Assembly (NCBI GenBank): GCA_963776195.1
Contig: CAVZMO010000036.1
Location: 1-64,000, forward strand
DNA from: CAVZMO01 sp963776195
Lineage (GTDB): Bacteria; Nitrospirota; Thermodesulfovibrionia; Thermodesulfovibrionales; SM23-35
Reading direction: 5' to 3'
Length of the DNA stretch: 64,000 nt
Part shown: one piece after another, positions 1 to 9,055 of the stretch
Layout: each line of letters begins with the position of its first letter
Numbering within the stretch: the first letter of the stretch is position 1
Made by a program: the position numbers and the translations under genes
Notes under the pieces: model-generated
Database searches by the model: none
What the model was told of the DNA's origin: nothing
What the model saw: the letters and a program-made list of their open reading frames with translations, nothing else

Positions 1-204
1 AGTTGAAGCTGTCGTCACTATTCTCAGCATATACAACGATATAGTTGCGCCGACCATAAATGTTGCGATAGTCCGGACCCTGAATGTAATCTCGATTATG
101 TTCCGCACCAGGCAAGGAAGACGACCGTGAATTATGCCTTGACAAATTCATTCGGGTTCGGCGGTACGAATGCCTGCCTCTTGTTCAAGAAATTCGAGGA
201 GTAA
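1..204 (+). CDS. fabF: 3' end of beta-ketoacyl-ACP synthase II (partial, frameshifted)
   Basis: The segment encodes the C-terminus of a condensing enzyme of fatty-acid elongation. The last residues before the TAA at 202-204 include the typical NSFGFGGTNA motif that ends KAS II proteins, followed by a short FKKFEE tail. The first part (VEAVVTILSIYNDIVAPTIN) matches the family upstream of the usual NLDYVP block. That block is readable only after changing frame near base 65, so there is one indel. The rest of the gene lies outside the window. It sits directly upstream of rnc, a common neighbour in the fab gene region. Confidence 0.8.
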
Positions 205-239
205 GACTATTTCCTGTCCTTCACTGATTGCGTGGATCG

Positions 240-934
240 ATGTCGAATAATGATATTGCAGCATTCGAAGATCACCTCGGTTATCACTTCAAGAACAAAA
301 AAGTCCTGATCGAGCGCTTACCCATAGGTCTTTTTATCATGAGAACCCTGATAAGGCGGAGAACTATAACGAAAGGCTGGAATTCCTGGGCGATTCTGTC
401 CTCGGATTTGTCATAGTCGAGTATCTCTTTTCATCTGAAAGGCGGCTTACGGAATCGGTCATGGCAAAGACCAAGTCATACCTAGTCAAAGAATCGGTGT
501 TTTCCGAAATTGCAAATGCAATATCTCTCGGAAAATACTTGAGACTTGGTAAGGGCGAGGAAGCTACAGGGGGCAGGACAAAAAGGTCCCTCCTGGCAGA
601 TGCTGTTGAAGCCGTCCTGGGAGCACTTTATCTGGATGGCGGTTATAACAAGGCACAGGAACTCATATTGCGGCTATTCAAAGAGAAGATAGAAGCGATC
701 ATGATCTCCGGCGAATTCCACGACTTTAAAACAGAGTTGCAGGAAAAGACGCAGATGCTTTTCGGCTCTATCCCTGAGTATAGGATGATCAAACAGGAAG
801 GTGAAGAGCATAGAAAGACTTTCACCGTAGAAGTCTATATAGCGGGGGAGAGGCTGGGTACGGGATGCGGCAAAAGCAAAAAAGAGGCGGAGACCCTCGC
901 TGCCAGAGAAGCGCTTCATAAGGTGCAGGAATAA
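240..934 (+). CDS. rnc: Ribonuclease III (one frameshift)
   Basis: Double-strand-specific endoribonuclease that processes rRNA precursors and structured mRNAs in the cytoplasm. The ATG at 240 begins MSNNDIAAFEDHLGYHF. After a one-base frameshift near 315 the catalytic signature NERLEFLGDSVLGFVI is read, and the frame then stays open through the ALYLDGGY region to a C-terminal double-stranded RNA-binding domain (EYRMIKQEGEEHRKTFTVEVYI ... GCGKSKKEAETLAAREAL). Total length is about 230 residues, normal for the family. Since the gene is normally conserved and both halves are intact, an indel error is more likely than loss of function. Confidence 0.85.
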
Positions 935-1041
935 ATTTTCTTTCAATATCAGCATGACGTCTAAATTGACGTTACCTTAAGTTTTTGATAGCCTTTTTAT
1001 AATCAATAGATACTATTGAACAATGAATGGAGGTGCATTGA

Positions 1042-1197
1042 ATGGCAACAGACCCTGTATGCAATATGAATGTAGATGAAAAAAAGGCGGCAGCCACCAG
1101 CATCCACAAGGGTACGACGTATTATTTTTGCGCGAAGACCTGCAAGGAGAAATTCGACAAGGATCCTGAGAAATTTATAACAAGAGAGAAGAAATAA
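1042..1197 (+). CDS. Stand-alone YHS-domain protein, 51 aa
   Basis: A 51-residue protein that is a single YHS domain: DPVCNM near the N-terminus, then TTYYFCAKTCKEKFDKDPEKF. YHS domains occur in metal-handling proteins and use their paired cysteines for metal binding; the ligand here is inferred. The start ATG has a GGAGG 9 bases upstream (1030-1034). The gene lies 250 bases before the copper-type P-ATPase, whose first YHS domain is very similar, so it looks like a single-domain duplicate or a small metallochaperone for that pump. Complete and unbroken. Confidence 0.8.
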   Translation: MATDPVCNMNVDEKKAAATSIHKGTTYYFCAKTCKEKFDKDPEKFITREKK

Positions 1198-1451
1198 ATA
1201 GGGAGATCGTTGCCGCAAATAGATTGACCACATGTGCCGTGCCGAGTCTTTCGCTTGTCATTTTGAGTGAAACGTCCGCCCCGGCCAATAGGACATATTG
1301 TCCATAAGCACAGGATCTTCACGATGATTGACGTAATGCCTCATTAATGATATAAACGAATAAAAGACATAGTTTCAATTTCGGATTCAATCTTTTTATA
1401 GAGTTCTACCGCAATACTCGAAAATTCTCTTAATCGGCATGGGAGGAAAAA

Positions 1452-3728
1452 ATGAAAGCAGTTGATCCTGTCTGTAAGATGACCATTGAAGATAAAGATG
1501 CTGCTGCGACGTCGGTATACAAGGGCACTACCTATTATTTCTGCTCCGGGCCCTGCAAGGAGGATTTCGATAAGGACCCGGAGTCGTACTTAAAAGGCGA
1601 GAGCATGGAAGTCCCGGCTGTAAGTAGTGGAGAAATGGCTAAAGACCCGATATGTGGTATGGTCATTCCGAAAGATCGCGCGATCAAAAGGGTGGTTGGA
1701 GGAAGGGAATATTATTTCTGCAGTGAAACCTGTGTGAAGACATTCGAGGCTCCCGAAGCAGAACTGAAAGACATGAAAATGCGTGTGACTATCGCTCTCA
1801 CAGGCGTGCTCGCGCTGGCTGTCTTCAGAGCAGCTATTTTCCTCGGTCTTGCAGCGGGAGCGACAATTCTCACCTGGGTCCCTTTTTCATTTCTCCCCTG
1901 GTTCAACGCAGGTGTATGGCTCTTTCTCATCACAACGCCGATTATGGTCTTTGGTGGTAAAGGTTTTTTCGTCGGTGCTTATCAGGCCATTAAGCAGCGC
2001 ATGGCAAATATGGATCTTCTCATAGCTCTTGGCACATCAACGGCCTATCTCTACAGTGCTTTTGTCGTCTTCTTTCCGGGCGTTCTTCCTGTTGAGGAAA
2101 AGAATGTCTACTTTGATGTTTCGGCTATCATAATAGCATTTGTCCTCTTTGGAAAGTATATGGAAGAATTAATCAAAAAGCGCAGTTCTGCCGCCATTCG
2201 AAAACTCCTTGATCTAAAACCCCAGACCGCAAGGGTAATAAGAGACGGGACCGAAGCAGAGATACCCGCTGAATCTGTTATGGTGGATGAGATTGTAGTC
2301 GTGAGACCCGGCGAGAAGATACCGACAGACGGCAAAGTGACAGAGGGGTATTCATCAGTAGATGAAAAGATGATAACCGGAGAAAGTATCCCAATCGAGA
2401 AAAAGGCCGGCGATGAGGTGATCGGCGGTACGATAAACAAGGTGGGATCTTTTAAATTCAGGACAACGAGGGTTGGGGCCGATACGACCTTGAATCAGAT
2501 AATAAAGATGGTTGAAGAAGCACAGGCATCATCCTCAAATATTCAAAGGCTTGCTGATAAAGTGGCATCTTATTTTGTACCTGCAGTTATAGGGGTTGCT
2601 TTTTTTTCCGCTGCGGGATGGTCACTTTTCGGTAACTATACATCAGCACTTTTATCATTTGTTGCTGTTCTCATAATTGCCTGTCCTTGCGCTCTGGGCA
2701 TTGCGACACCCGCAGCTTTAATGGTCGGGGTCGGTAAGGGCGCTGAACTTGGCATCCTGATACGGGGAGGAGAATATCTGGAAAGGGCAGAGAAACTTAA
2801 TACCGTTGTCTTTGATAAAACCGGCACACTAACAAAAGGTGAACCCGAGGTTACGGAGGTAATAACTTTTGAGGGGAGTGAAGGAGATGTCATCCTCTCT
2901 GCGTCGATCGCAGAGAAGGGTTCGGAGCATCCCCTCGCCGAGGCAATAATCAAAAGGGCACATATGATGGGTCTTTCTATCCCTGATGCTGAAGCCTTCG
3001 AAGCCATTCCAGGGCATGGAGTCAGAGTCAGCTTCAATGGCAAGGGAATATTGATCGGGAACAGGAGGCTTATGAAAGACAGGGGGATCCCTGTGGAGGA
3101 GAAAGAGGCTGCTATTTCAGGTCTGGAGTTAAGGGGCAATACCGTAATGATTGTGGCGGAGGACGATAAACTCAGAGGGTTAATTGCCGTTGCCGATACC
3201 CTGAAGGAACATGCAGAAGATGTGGTGAAAGGTCTCAAAGCAGAAGGGGTACAAGTTATCATGCTTACCGGAGATAATGAGAGGACCGCAAGAGCAATAG
3301 GAGCAAAAGTCGGAATAGATAGAATTATTGCAAATGTCCTTCCCGGCGATAAGGCAAAGGTGATAAAGGAGCTTCAGGCAGAGGGCAAGGTTGTGGCAAT
3401 GGTCGGGGACGGGATAAACGATTCTCCCGCCCTCGCCCAGTCGGATATCGGCATCGCTATCGGCAGCGGTTCCGATGTAGCAAAGGAGACGGGAGGGATA
3501 ATTCTTGTTAAGGATGACTTGAGAGATGTGATAAAGAGTATAAAACTTTCCAGAGCGACGATGCGGAAGATAAAACAGAACCTTTTCTGGGCATTCTTCT
3601 ACAATACCGCCGCAATCCCTATTGCTGCCATCGGTCTTCTGAACCCTATTATCGCAGCAGCAGCAATGTCTGTAAGCTCTTTATCTGTCGTAACCAACTC
3701 TGCGATGTTAAAGAGGGTAAAAATATAG
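1452..3728 (+). CDS. Copper-type P1B ATPase with two N-terminal YHS domains
   Basis: Inner-membrane heavy-metal exporter of 758 residues. Two tandem YHS domains (residues about 4-45 and 64-105, with DPVCKM and DPICGM motifs) replace the usual HMA domains. The intramembrane metal site CPC is at residues 411-413, the phosphorylated Asp is D455 in DKTGTLT, the SEHPLAEA HP motif is near residue 495, and MLTGDN and GDGINDSPAL are present. The last helix pair contains a conserved MSVSSLSVVTNSAMLK stretch typical of copper pumps. GGGAGG precedes the ATG. Copper is the most likely substrate from the CPC and MSxSSxxVVxNS motifs; Cu(I) versus silver cannot be separated. Intact. Confidence 0.9.
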   Translation: MKAVDPVCKMTIEDKDAAATSVYKGTTYYFCSGPCKEDFDKDPESYLKGESMEVPAVSSGEMAKDPICGMVIPKDRAIKRVVGGREYYFCSETCVKTFEAPEAELKDMKMRVTIALTGVLALAVFRAAIFLGLAAGATILTWVPFSFLPWFNAGVWLFLITTPIMVFGGKGFFVGAYQAIKQRMANMDLLIALGTSTAYLYSAFVVFFPGVLPVEEKNVYFDVSAIIIAFVLFGKYMEELIKKRSSAAIRKLLDLKPQTARVIRDGTEAEIPAESVMVDEIVVVRPGEKIPTDGKVTEGYSSVDEKMITGESIPIEKKAGDEVIGGTINKVGSFKFRTTRVGADTTLNQIIKMVEEAQASSSNIQRLADKVASYFVPAVIGVAFFSAAGWSLFGNYTSALLSFVAVLIIACPCALGIATPAALMVGVGKGAELGILIRGGEYLERAEKLNTVVFDKTGTLTKGEPEVTEVITFEGSEGDVILSASIAEKGSEHPLAEAIIKRAHMMGLSIPDAEAFEAIPGHGVRVSFNGKGILIGNRRLMKDRGIPVEEKEAAISGLELRGNTVMIVAEDDKLRGLIAVADTLKEHAEDVVKGLKAEGVQVIMLTGDNERTARAIGAKVGIDRIIANVLPGDKAKVIKELQAEGKVVAMVGDGINDSPALAQSDIGIAIGSGSDVAKETGGIILVKDDLRDVIKSIKLSRATMRKIKQNLFWAFFYNTAAIPIAAIGLLNPIIAAAAMSVSSLSVVTNSAMLKRVKI

Positions 3729-3783
3729 TTGAGTCAGCTTCAGAATTCTCTGAAATATCGATACAGCAAAAAAGGAGATTTCA

Positions 3784-4170
3784 ATGAGTTACTATTTCAG
3801 CAAGACCTTAAATGTTTCTTTTGAAGAAGCGGTTTCAAAGGTGACGGAGGAACTAAAAAAGGAGGGCTTCGGGATCCTTACCGATATCGATGTGCAGGCA
3901 ACACTGAAGAAAAAAATGAACGTGGATTTCAGGAAATACCGGATCCTCGGAGCATGCAATCCACCGTTTGCCTATCAGGCCTTACTGAAAGAAGATAAAA
4001 TCGGTACCATGCTGCCCTGCAATGTGATTGTTCAAGAGCTTGCCGAGGGGAAAGCGGAGGTTGCAGCGATAGATCCTATCGCCTCCATGCAGGCGGTCAA
4101 AAATCCGGATTTACAGGGCATAGCCGAACAGGTACAGGTAAAGCTAAAGAAAGTGATCGATAGTTTATAA
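3784..4170 (+). CDS. DUF302 family protein
   Basis: A 128-residue soluble protein with a typical DUF302 domain: FEEAVSKVTEELKKEGFGIL, then DIDVQATLKKKMNVDF, and the LGACNPPFAYQAL block around residue 58. No signal peptide. AAGGAGATTTCA lies directly before the ATG. The biochemical role of DUF302 is not settled. Members are often found beside heavy-metal ATPases and redox genes, and here it follows a copper-type pump by 55 bases, probably in the same transcript, so a part in metal response is a reasonable inference. Confidence 0.85.
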   Translation: MSYYFSKTLNVSFEEAVSKVTEELKKEGFGILTDIDVQATLKKKMNVDFRKYRILGACNPPFAYQALLKEDKIGTMLPCNVIVQELAEGKAEVAAIDPIASMQAVKNPDLQGIAEQVQVKLKKVIDSL

Positions 4171-4228
4171 TTTCTTCTGTGAAATAATTTCAAATGATCG
4201 CAATTCAAGGAATAATGTCAATTCTGTC

Positions 4229-4300
4229 GTCATTGCGAGCCCCCGATTCTTGGGGCCGGCAGGGATTCTTTCTCAAAGAAACCCCGCCACGTCTCAGGGA
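4229..4300. repeat. Palindromic intergenic repeat in the 312-base gap before the sigma factor
   Basis: The gap between the DUF302 gene and the sigma factor holds a block starting CGTCATTGCGAGCCCC. It has two adjacent hairpins: CCCC-GATTCTT-GGGG and GGGATTCTTT-CTC-AAAGAAACCCC (one mismatch). Blocks beginning CGTCATTGCGAG are a frequent class of dispersed bacterial palindromic repeat. The rest of the gap is AT-rich and probably holds the sigma gene promoter, but no convincing hexamers were chosen. Confidence 0.5.
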
Positions 4301-4482
4301 TTATTTCAACATGCCTAAAATCGTTAACTAACAATATTTGTCACATCTCCTGCTTTAAAAAATCCAAAAATTGTTTTTTCATTTATTTATCAGTAAGTTA
4401 TGAAAAGAAAAAATTGGCATAGAATATGCTCTTGAGATAGGTGGCATTAGCCGTAATCCTAATGAGGAGAATTTTCTGATAG

Positions 4483-5925
4483 ATGATAATGAAGGAATCG
4501 GACATTTGTAAAGAGATCACAGATACAGGCGGAAAGGAAGGAACGTTTTCTTCCAGCGAGACAGAGGCTGCATTACCTTCACAATTCGCTTCTCAAGGCG
4601 AGTTAGAAGATCTTACAGATTATCTGCAGCGTGGAGGGGTCGAGTCCCCTTATGATCAAGAAAATGAAATGAAAGAGGACGATATTATCGAAGAAAAGAA
4701 GATAGATGACTATGAAAAAACAGAGGATCTGGTGCGGGCATATTTCCGGTCGCTGGGAAACATTCCGATTCTTACAAGACAAGAGGAAGCAGCTTTGGCA
4801 AGGCGGATAGAAGAGGGGGAAGAGATTCTTAAGAGGATAATGACTAAGCTCCCCTTCTACGGCAGGCTCAAAGCAACCTCAAATTGTGCACAGGAATTCG
4901 TTAATCATCCGGATGAAGATAAATCAAATGAGATCCTCAATAAGAGTCTTGAAATACTGGATAATCTTATGTGTCGCGTAAGGCTTACCGATGAAAAGGT
5001 TAAAAAGTATGGGACGTTACAGAATTTGAGGAGATTAATAAGGGGAAAGGAGAGAAGACATATTAATCCCCATAAGCTCAATATTATTGCAGAAGAGGTT
5101 CAGAAAGAATACAAAAATATTGAATCAGAGGTAGGGACCAAAATTCATGAACTGAAGACCTTGTACGAGAGGATAACAACGGCGAGAGAGCTTATTATTG
5201 AGGCAAGGAATGAATTTATAACTCGTAACCTGAGACTGGTAATCAAGGTCGCTAAACATTATATCGGAAGAGGTCTCTCTTTTCTCGATCTTATTGAAGA
5301 AGGCAATATCGGGCTTATAAAGGCAATGGACAGGTTCGACTATAAGAAAGGATTTAAGTTCAGTACCTATGCAACATGGTGGATAAAACAATCAAGCGCG
5401 AGAGCAATTATGGATCAGGCAAAAACGATCAGAGTTCCCATTCATATTATAGAACTGTACAACAGTATTGCCAGGGTTTCGAGAGAGATAGTATTACAAC
5501 TTGGAAGAGAGCCCAGCACAGAAGAAATTGCTGAAAGATTAGGAATTTCTGTTTGGAGAATTGAAGATGTCTTCGAGACAGTGCAAGATACGATATCCCT
5601 TCAAACCCTCGTGGGAGATGATGAGTCAACACTCGAGGAGATTGTTGGCGACAACAATAGCATTTCTCCATACTCTAATGTTGAACAAACTATGCTGTCT
5701 GAACAAATACTAAAGGTCCTTAAAACACTTTCTCCCAAGGAAGAAAAGGTAATAAGAATGAGATATGGCATAGGCTTCAGCAAAGATTACACGTTAGAAG
5801 AAATAGGAAGGTATTTTTCAGTTACTCGTGAAAGGATAAGACAGATAGAATTGAAAGCAATTAGAAAACTCAAGCATCCCCAAAGACTGCATGTTTTAAA
5901 GGCTTTACATACCGCTTCATTGTAA
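4483..5925 (+). CDS. RNA polymerase sigma-70 family factor (RpoD-like)
   Basis: 480-residue sigma factor with the full set of regions: 1.2 (YFRSLGNIPILTRQEEAALARRIEEGE, about residue 86), a charged spacer of roughly 110 residues, region 2 (RNLRLVIKVAKHYIGRGLSFLDLIEEGNIGL, with FKFSTYATWWIKQ), region 3 (LGREPSTEEIAERLGIS) and region 4 helix-turn-helix (TLEEIGRYFSVTRERIRQIELKAIRKLKHP). It directs promoter recognition by core polymerase. The acidic N-terminus before region 1.2 is about 85 residues. It may be the housekeeping factor or a group 2 paralogue; without seeing the genome's other sigma genes I cannot decide. Intact. Confidence 0.88.
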   Translation: MIMKESDICKEITDTGGKEGTFSSSETEAALPSQFASQGELEDLTDYLQRGGVESPYDQENEMKEDDIIEEKKIDDYEKTEDLVRAYFRSLGNIPILTRQEEAALARRIEEGEEILKRIMTKLPFYGRLKATSNCAQEFVNHPDEDKSNEILNKSLEILDNLMCRVRLTDEKVKKYGTLQNLRRLIRGKERRHINPHKLNIIAEEVQKEYKNIESEVGTKIHELKTLYERITTARELIIEARNEFITRNLRLVIKVAKHYIGRGLSFLDLIEEGNIGLIKAMDRFDYKKGFKFSTYATWWIKQSSARAIMDQAKTIRVPIHIIELYNSIARVSREIVLQLGREPSTEEIAERLGISVWRIEDVFETVQDTISLQTLVGDDESTLEEIVGDNNSISPYSNVEQTMLSEQILKVLKTLSPKEEKVIRMRYGIGFSKDYTLEEIGRYFSVTRERIRQIELKAIRKLKHPQRLHVLKALHTASL

Positions 5926-5968
5926 TCCGCACTTATTACCGGAAGGTAGTCCTGCTTTGTCCTGTTCT

Positions 5969-7302
5969 TTAAATCTTTATATGCAGCATGGGCAATCCCA
6001 GCCTCTGCCTGCTATTTTCGCCCTTGAAGAGCTTGGACGTCCGCTGCGGGGTGTCGCCCCGCTCACCCTCATGCCGGGCCTGTAGTTTTGTAGGCAGGCT
6101 CGACGCCATGATGACCGCATATTTGCCGAATCGCTCCGACAGGAGATCCACGGCATGGTAAATCCTCGCCATCTTCTCTATCCGGGCAGGCATCCTCAAA
6201 GAGGGTGTACTGGACAATCGGGTCTCTGAACCAGGCCGGCAAGGACCACCCCTGTCTGACGGTAGAGGGCCTCGGGGTTAAAGAGTTCGATTAAAGCCTT
6301 CCTTGAGCGCTTTGAAGAGGTCAGATAGGATAGGCAGTGGGCCTGCTCAGTTTCAACTCAATGCCCCGGTCTCTGAAATCCTGCTGTCCTGAAGAAAACA
6401 ATGAGCCTGCGTGGCGGCAAGTTTGTAGCGCCGCGCCTTGATGCAGGCGTCCTCGAGGTTCTTCGAAAGCTGCGCGAAGACGAAGTCTCGTCATTCGAGG
6501 CAGGGGTGAAGGTCTTGGCCTTGCTGATGGACTGATAGCTGCTCTTTGATTCGGTGACAACAGGGTAGATGCTTCTGCCGTTCAGCTCATGCCAAATCTC
6601 CTGATAGGGCTTCGAAAGATGTTTTTGTACAAAGCCCTTCGTCTTTCCTCGCAAATTCCAGGGCGGTCTTTATCCCGAACTTCCTGAGAAATGCGGTCGT
6701 GTTCGGTCCGATGCCCCAGACCTTTCTACGGGAAGCTTTTCCAGATACAGATGTATCTCCCTCCCCGGTATGAGGGTGAGCCCGTGGGGTTTGTTGTGCT
6801 TCGATCCTATCTTTGCCAGGACCTTCGAGAGGCTCACCCCGACCGATACCGTAATCCCCAGCTCTGTCTCGACCGTCTCCTGCATCTGCCGGGCGATCAT
6901 TCCGTAGGGACCGTGAAAGCTCCTTCTTAAGCCCGTGAGGTCGACAAAGGCCTCATCGATGGAGTATTCCTCCACATCCGGGGAGAAGCGCCTGAGTATC
7001 TCGAACATCCGGACGGAGAAGAGGCTGTAGGTCTCGTAGTCCGATGGCAGGATAACGGCCTCAGGGCAGACCTTCTTGGCCTCGAAGAGACTCATCCCTG
7101 TTTTTACTCCCCTGGCCTTTGCCTCGTAGCTGGCAGCGGCCACGATCCCGCTCTCTTTGCCTGTGATAACGGGTTTTCCCTTCAACTCCGGATGAATCGC
7201 CTGCTCGCAGGAGGCAAAGAAGGCGTCGGCATCAAGATGGAGGATCGCCCTGGGCCAGGAATGGATGGTTAATGGTTGGTTGTCCATATGTTTTTCGCAC
7301 AA
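5969..7302 (-). pseudogene. Y-family DNA polymerase (UmuC/DinB-like), several frameshifts
   Basis: On the minus strand the first 190 residues are intact: HLDADAFFASCEQAIHPELKG, YSIDEAFVDLTG (second catalytic carboxylate pair) and VSVGVSLSKVLAKIGSKHNKP, which identify a Y-family translesion polymerase. Downstream the family sequence continues only by changing frame at least four times: KGFVQKHLSKPYQEIWHEL, then a TESKSSYQSISKAKTF block, then VQYTLFED, and finally a C-terminus ending LGLPMLHIKI at 5969. The full gene would be about 430 residues. It starts 7 bases after the lexA-like gene, so the pair is an umuDC-type SOS operon. Either decayed or affected by several sequencing indels. Confidence 0.75.
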
Positions 7303-7309
7303 GGTAATG

Positions 7310-7903
7310 CTACCGATATTTCCTGACTACTGCCGTTACTACGCCCGCAATCTTGAGTTCTTTTTGAGGTTTGATCGGTTTATAGCGCGGGTTTGCGGGA
7401 ATAAGGGCAACGCTCTCTCCCCTTTTCCTCAGATATTTCATGGTCCATGCGCCATCAACCTCTGCAATAACAATATCCCCGCTTTTGGGGACCTGTGCTT
7501 TGTCAACAAGCACCATGTCTCCGGGAAGGATACCGGCTTCAACCATGGAATCTCCTGATACCTTAAGAAGAAAGGTAGCTTCGGGGTTTTGTATAAGGAG
7601 TTCATCAAGGGACAGAGTATCTGCCAGCGCTTCCTCGGCGGGACTCGGAAAACCGGCTTCGACAGTCCCGAGTATTCTTACAGAGGATGCTATCGACCTT
7701 GGGATAAGCCTTCCTTTTTCGTCCCTCTCGATGAATTTAAGCTGCTCAAGCTTATTGACGAGTTTGAAGACGGCGTTCTTTGAACGGAAACCAACAATCT
7801 CTCCGATCTCAGAAAAGCTCGGCATCCTGCCTTTTTGACGATAGAAATAGGATATGTCCCTGGCTCTGGAGCGCAGTTTGTTTTCTTTTAAGTCTTTCGT
7901 CAT
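7310..7903 (-). CDS. LexA/UmuD-like S24 family repressor-protease
   Basis: 197-residue protein with an N-terminal winged helix-turn-helix (about residues 10-65, GRMPSFSEIGEIVGFRSKNAVFKLVNKLE) and a C-terminal S24 self-cleaving domain. The Ala-Gly cleavage site lies in VEAGFPSPAEE, wording more typical of UmuD than of LexA. The nucleophile Ser is in KVSGDSMVEAGI and the Lys in GAWTMKYLRK. It probably represses SOS-type genes until RecA-stimulated self-cleavage. I chose ATG at 7903 because a strong promoter lies just upstream; the upstream in-frame codons (MILNSIF...) fall inside that promoter. Co-directional with the polymerase gene that follows. Confidence 0.88.
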   Translation of the reverse strand: MTKDLKENKLRSRARDISYFYRQKGRMPSFSEIGEIVGFRSKNAVFKLVNKLEQLKFIERDEKGRLIPRSIASSVRILGTVEAGFPSPAEEALADTLSLDELLIQNPEATFLLKVSGDSMVEAGILPGDMVLVDKAQVPKSGDIVIAEVDGAWTMKYLRKRGESVALIPANPRYKPIKPQKELKIAGVVTAVVRKYR

Positions 7904-7909
7904 GATCAA

Positions 7910-7939
7910 ATTATAAGGTGAACGATAGTTTACTGTCAA
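7910..7939 (-). promoter_or_regulatory. lexA-like promoter with overlapping dyad; probably leaderless
   Basis: Reading the minus strand, a perfect TTGACA (7939-7934) and a perfect TATAAT (7915-7910) are separated by 18 bases. Only 6 bases lie between TATAAT and the ATG, so transcription should start at or within a base or two of the start codon. The spacer holds an imperfect dyad, GTAAAC-TATC-GTTCAC (7933-7918), close to the GAAC-N4-GTTC type of LexA box, which suggests autorepression. Confidence 0.65.
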
Positions 7940-8401
7940 GCATAAATCGAAAATACTGTTTAATATCATGAAAGATAGTGCAAATCAGTGCTCTCGATAA
8001 AAAATAGTTAAAAACCCATACTAGAAGCTGAAAATGACTCAGATATTCTATTTATCACCTTATTCAACCCTTGAGATATATTCTCAAAAGAGTAAAATTA
8101 AAAATAGGAAAAGGGATTGCGATACTCAGGACGGGATTAAACCTGAGGATCAATAGCAGTAAGGGAGCGGGAGTTGGATGCCGGTGAGTAAGCCTCCAGC
8201 AGCGAGGAGGAAACCTAAAGCATCCACCGAAGCACCCACTTAGACGAAAGAGCTCGAGGCTATCCCGGAACTGAGATCGCAAGTTATTCTGGAGCCATGA
8301 AAGGGTTTTTGGTCATCCTGCCGACGCGAAGGCAGAAGTTGAAATTGCCGGCGTAGAGAGGCTGTCCAATCAGGTTGGACCCTTAAAATGGCTCTTTTAT
8401 T
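7940..8401. other. Intergenic stretch without a supported gene
   Basis: About 460 bases. A possible plus-strand reading from ATG 8178 (MPVSKPPAARRKPKAS) is interrupted by TAG and TGA, and a protein-like stretch around 8290-8400 (ADAKAEVEIAGVERLSNQV) has no start. I recognise neither. The stretch adjoins a transposase remnant and may be debris from mobile-element activity. Confidence 0.4.
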
Positions 8402-8725
8402 TTATGGAGATTTCAGATAGCCTTTATATTTCACTTCGGCCTTAATGGAGATTTCCAATCCAGGAAAGCCCATTGACTCAAATACAGCAAAAGCGTTATC
8501 AACGGTGTTAGACGACCCGCTTCTCAAGAACTGCCTCCTAAATCCGTCGAAGACATGAGGCCCTTTGCGGTGTCCGATAACGCCGGGGAATACAAGATCC
8601 CCTGATTCGTAACTTCTTTTGAGGTAATCAAGGAACTTCCCCCTGAACAACATCGACATAACCCCATAGGGATGAAGAATCCTTTTCGGCAACAGACCCG
8701 GCGCAGGAGTCTCCCGGAAATTCTT
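8402..8725 (-). pseudogene. Remnant of a transposase, IS91-like
   Basis: The minus-strand reading contains FHPYGV-like text followed by SMLFRGKFLDYLKRSYESGDLVFPG. This resembles the segment of IS91/IS801 type transposases around the 'VLSRVFRGKFL' motif. The following residues (from about GPHVFDGFRRQF) no longer match the family, and no start or N-terminal catalytic domain is present, so this is a fragment, possibly joined to unrelated sequence. Assignment is tentative. Confidence 0.4.
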
Positions 8726-8726
8726 C

Positions 8727-8756
8727 TTGACTTAATTATGAGCATATGCCTATAAT
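8727..8756 (+). promoter_or_regulatory. Promoter with GCATATGC operator, DUF134 gene copy 1
   Basis: TTGACT (8727-8732), 18-base spacer, TATAAT (8751-8756), then the DUF134 ATG only 5 bases further. The palindrome GCATATGC (8742-8749) fills the end of the spacer just before the -10 box. The same architecture precedes the DUF134 genes at 16497 and 36074. No Shine-Dalgarno sequence fits between, so the transcript is predicted to be leaderless. Autoregulation by the DUF134 protein is inferred. Confidence 0.6.
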
Positions 8757-8761
8757 ATGAA

Positions 8762-9040
8762 ATGGCGCGTCCTAAGAAAGACAGATGCGTTCGATGCAGG
8801 CCGGATGCCAATTATTTTAAGCCGAGAGGTATTCCGCTTGTCGATCTTGAGGAGATATCATTGACCCCTGATGAAATCGAGGCTATCAGTCTTGCCGACT
8901 ATGAAGAGCTTTACCATGAAAAAGCGGCGATGAAAATGAAGATCTCAAGACAGACGTTCGGAAGAATTTTGAATGGCGCACGCAAAAAGGTTGCCGAATG
9001 CCTAATAAAAGGGAAGGCGTTAAAAATAGAAACGAAATAA
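8762..9040 (+). CDS. DUF134 (UPF0251) family helix-turn-helix protein
   Basis: 92 residues. The N-terminal MARPKKDRCVRCRPDANYFKPRGIPL is the DUF134 hallmark with CxxC; it is followed by LTPDEIEAISLADYEELYHEKAAMKMKISRQTFGRILNGARKKVAECLIKG, a sigma-region-4-like helix-turn-helix. These proteins are thought to be DNA-binding regulators. The TAA is 15 bases before the ATG of the NifX-like gene and includes its ribosome-binding site, so the two are translated from one message. Two other copies of this gene in the window have the same neighbour and promoter. Confidence 0.88.
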   Translation: MARPKKDRCVRCRPDANYFKPRGIPLVDLEEISLTPDEIEAISLADYEELYHEKAAMKMKISRQTFGRILNGARKKVAECLIKGKALKIETK

Positions 9041-9055
9041 AAGGAGGAAGAGTTA

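Noticed and set aside
240..934. Stops inside rnc, ilvB and other broken genes considered as Sec or recoding sites.
   Set aside because: In each case the conserved sequence continues in a different frame, which indicates an indel and not stop-codon recoding.
6321..7302. Plus-strand open readings across the umuC-like gene.
   Set aside because: They are antisense shadows without family similarity; the minus strand carries the polymerase motifs.
8064..8400. Possible structured RNA or intron end in the purine-rich region before the IS91-like scrap.
   Set aside because: No domain V-like hairpin or known RNA motif could be identified.
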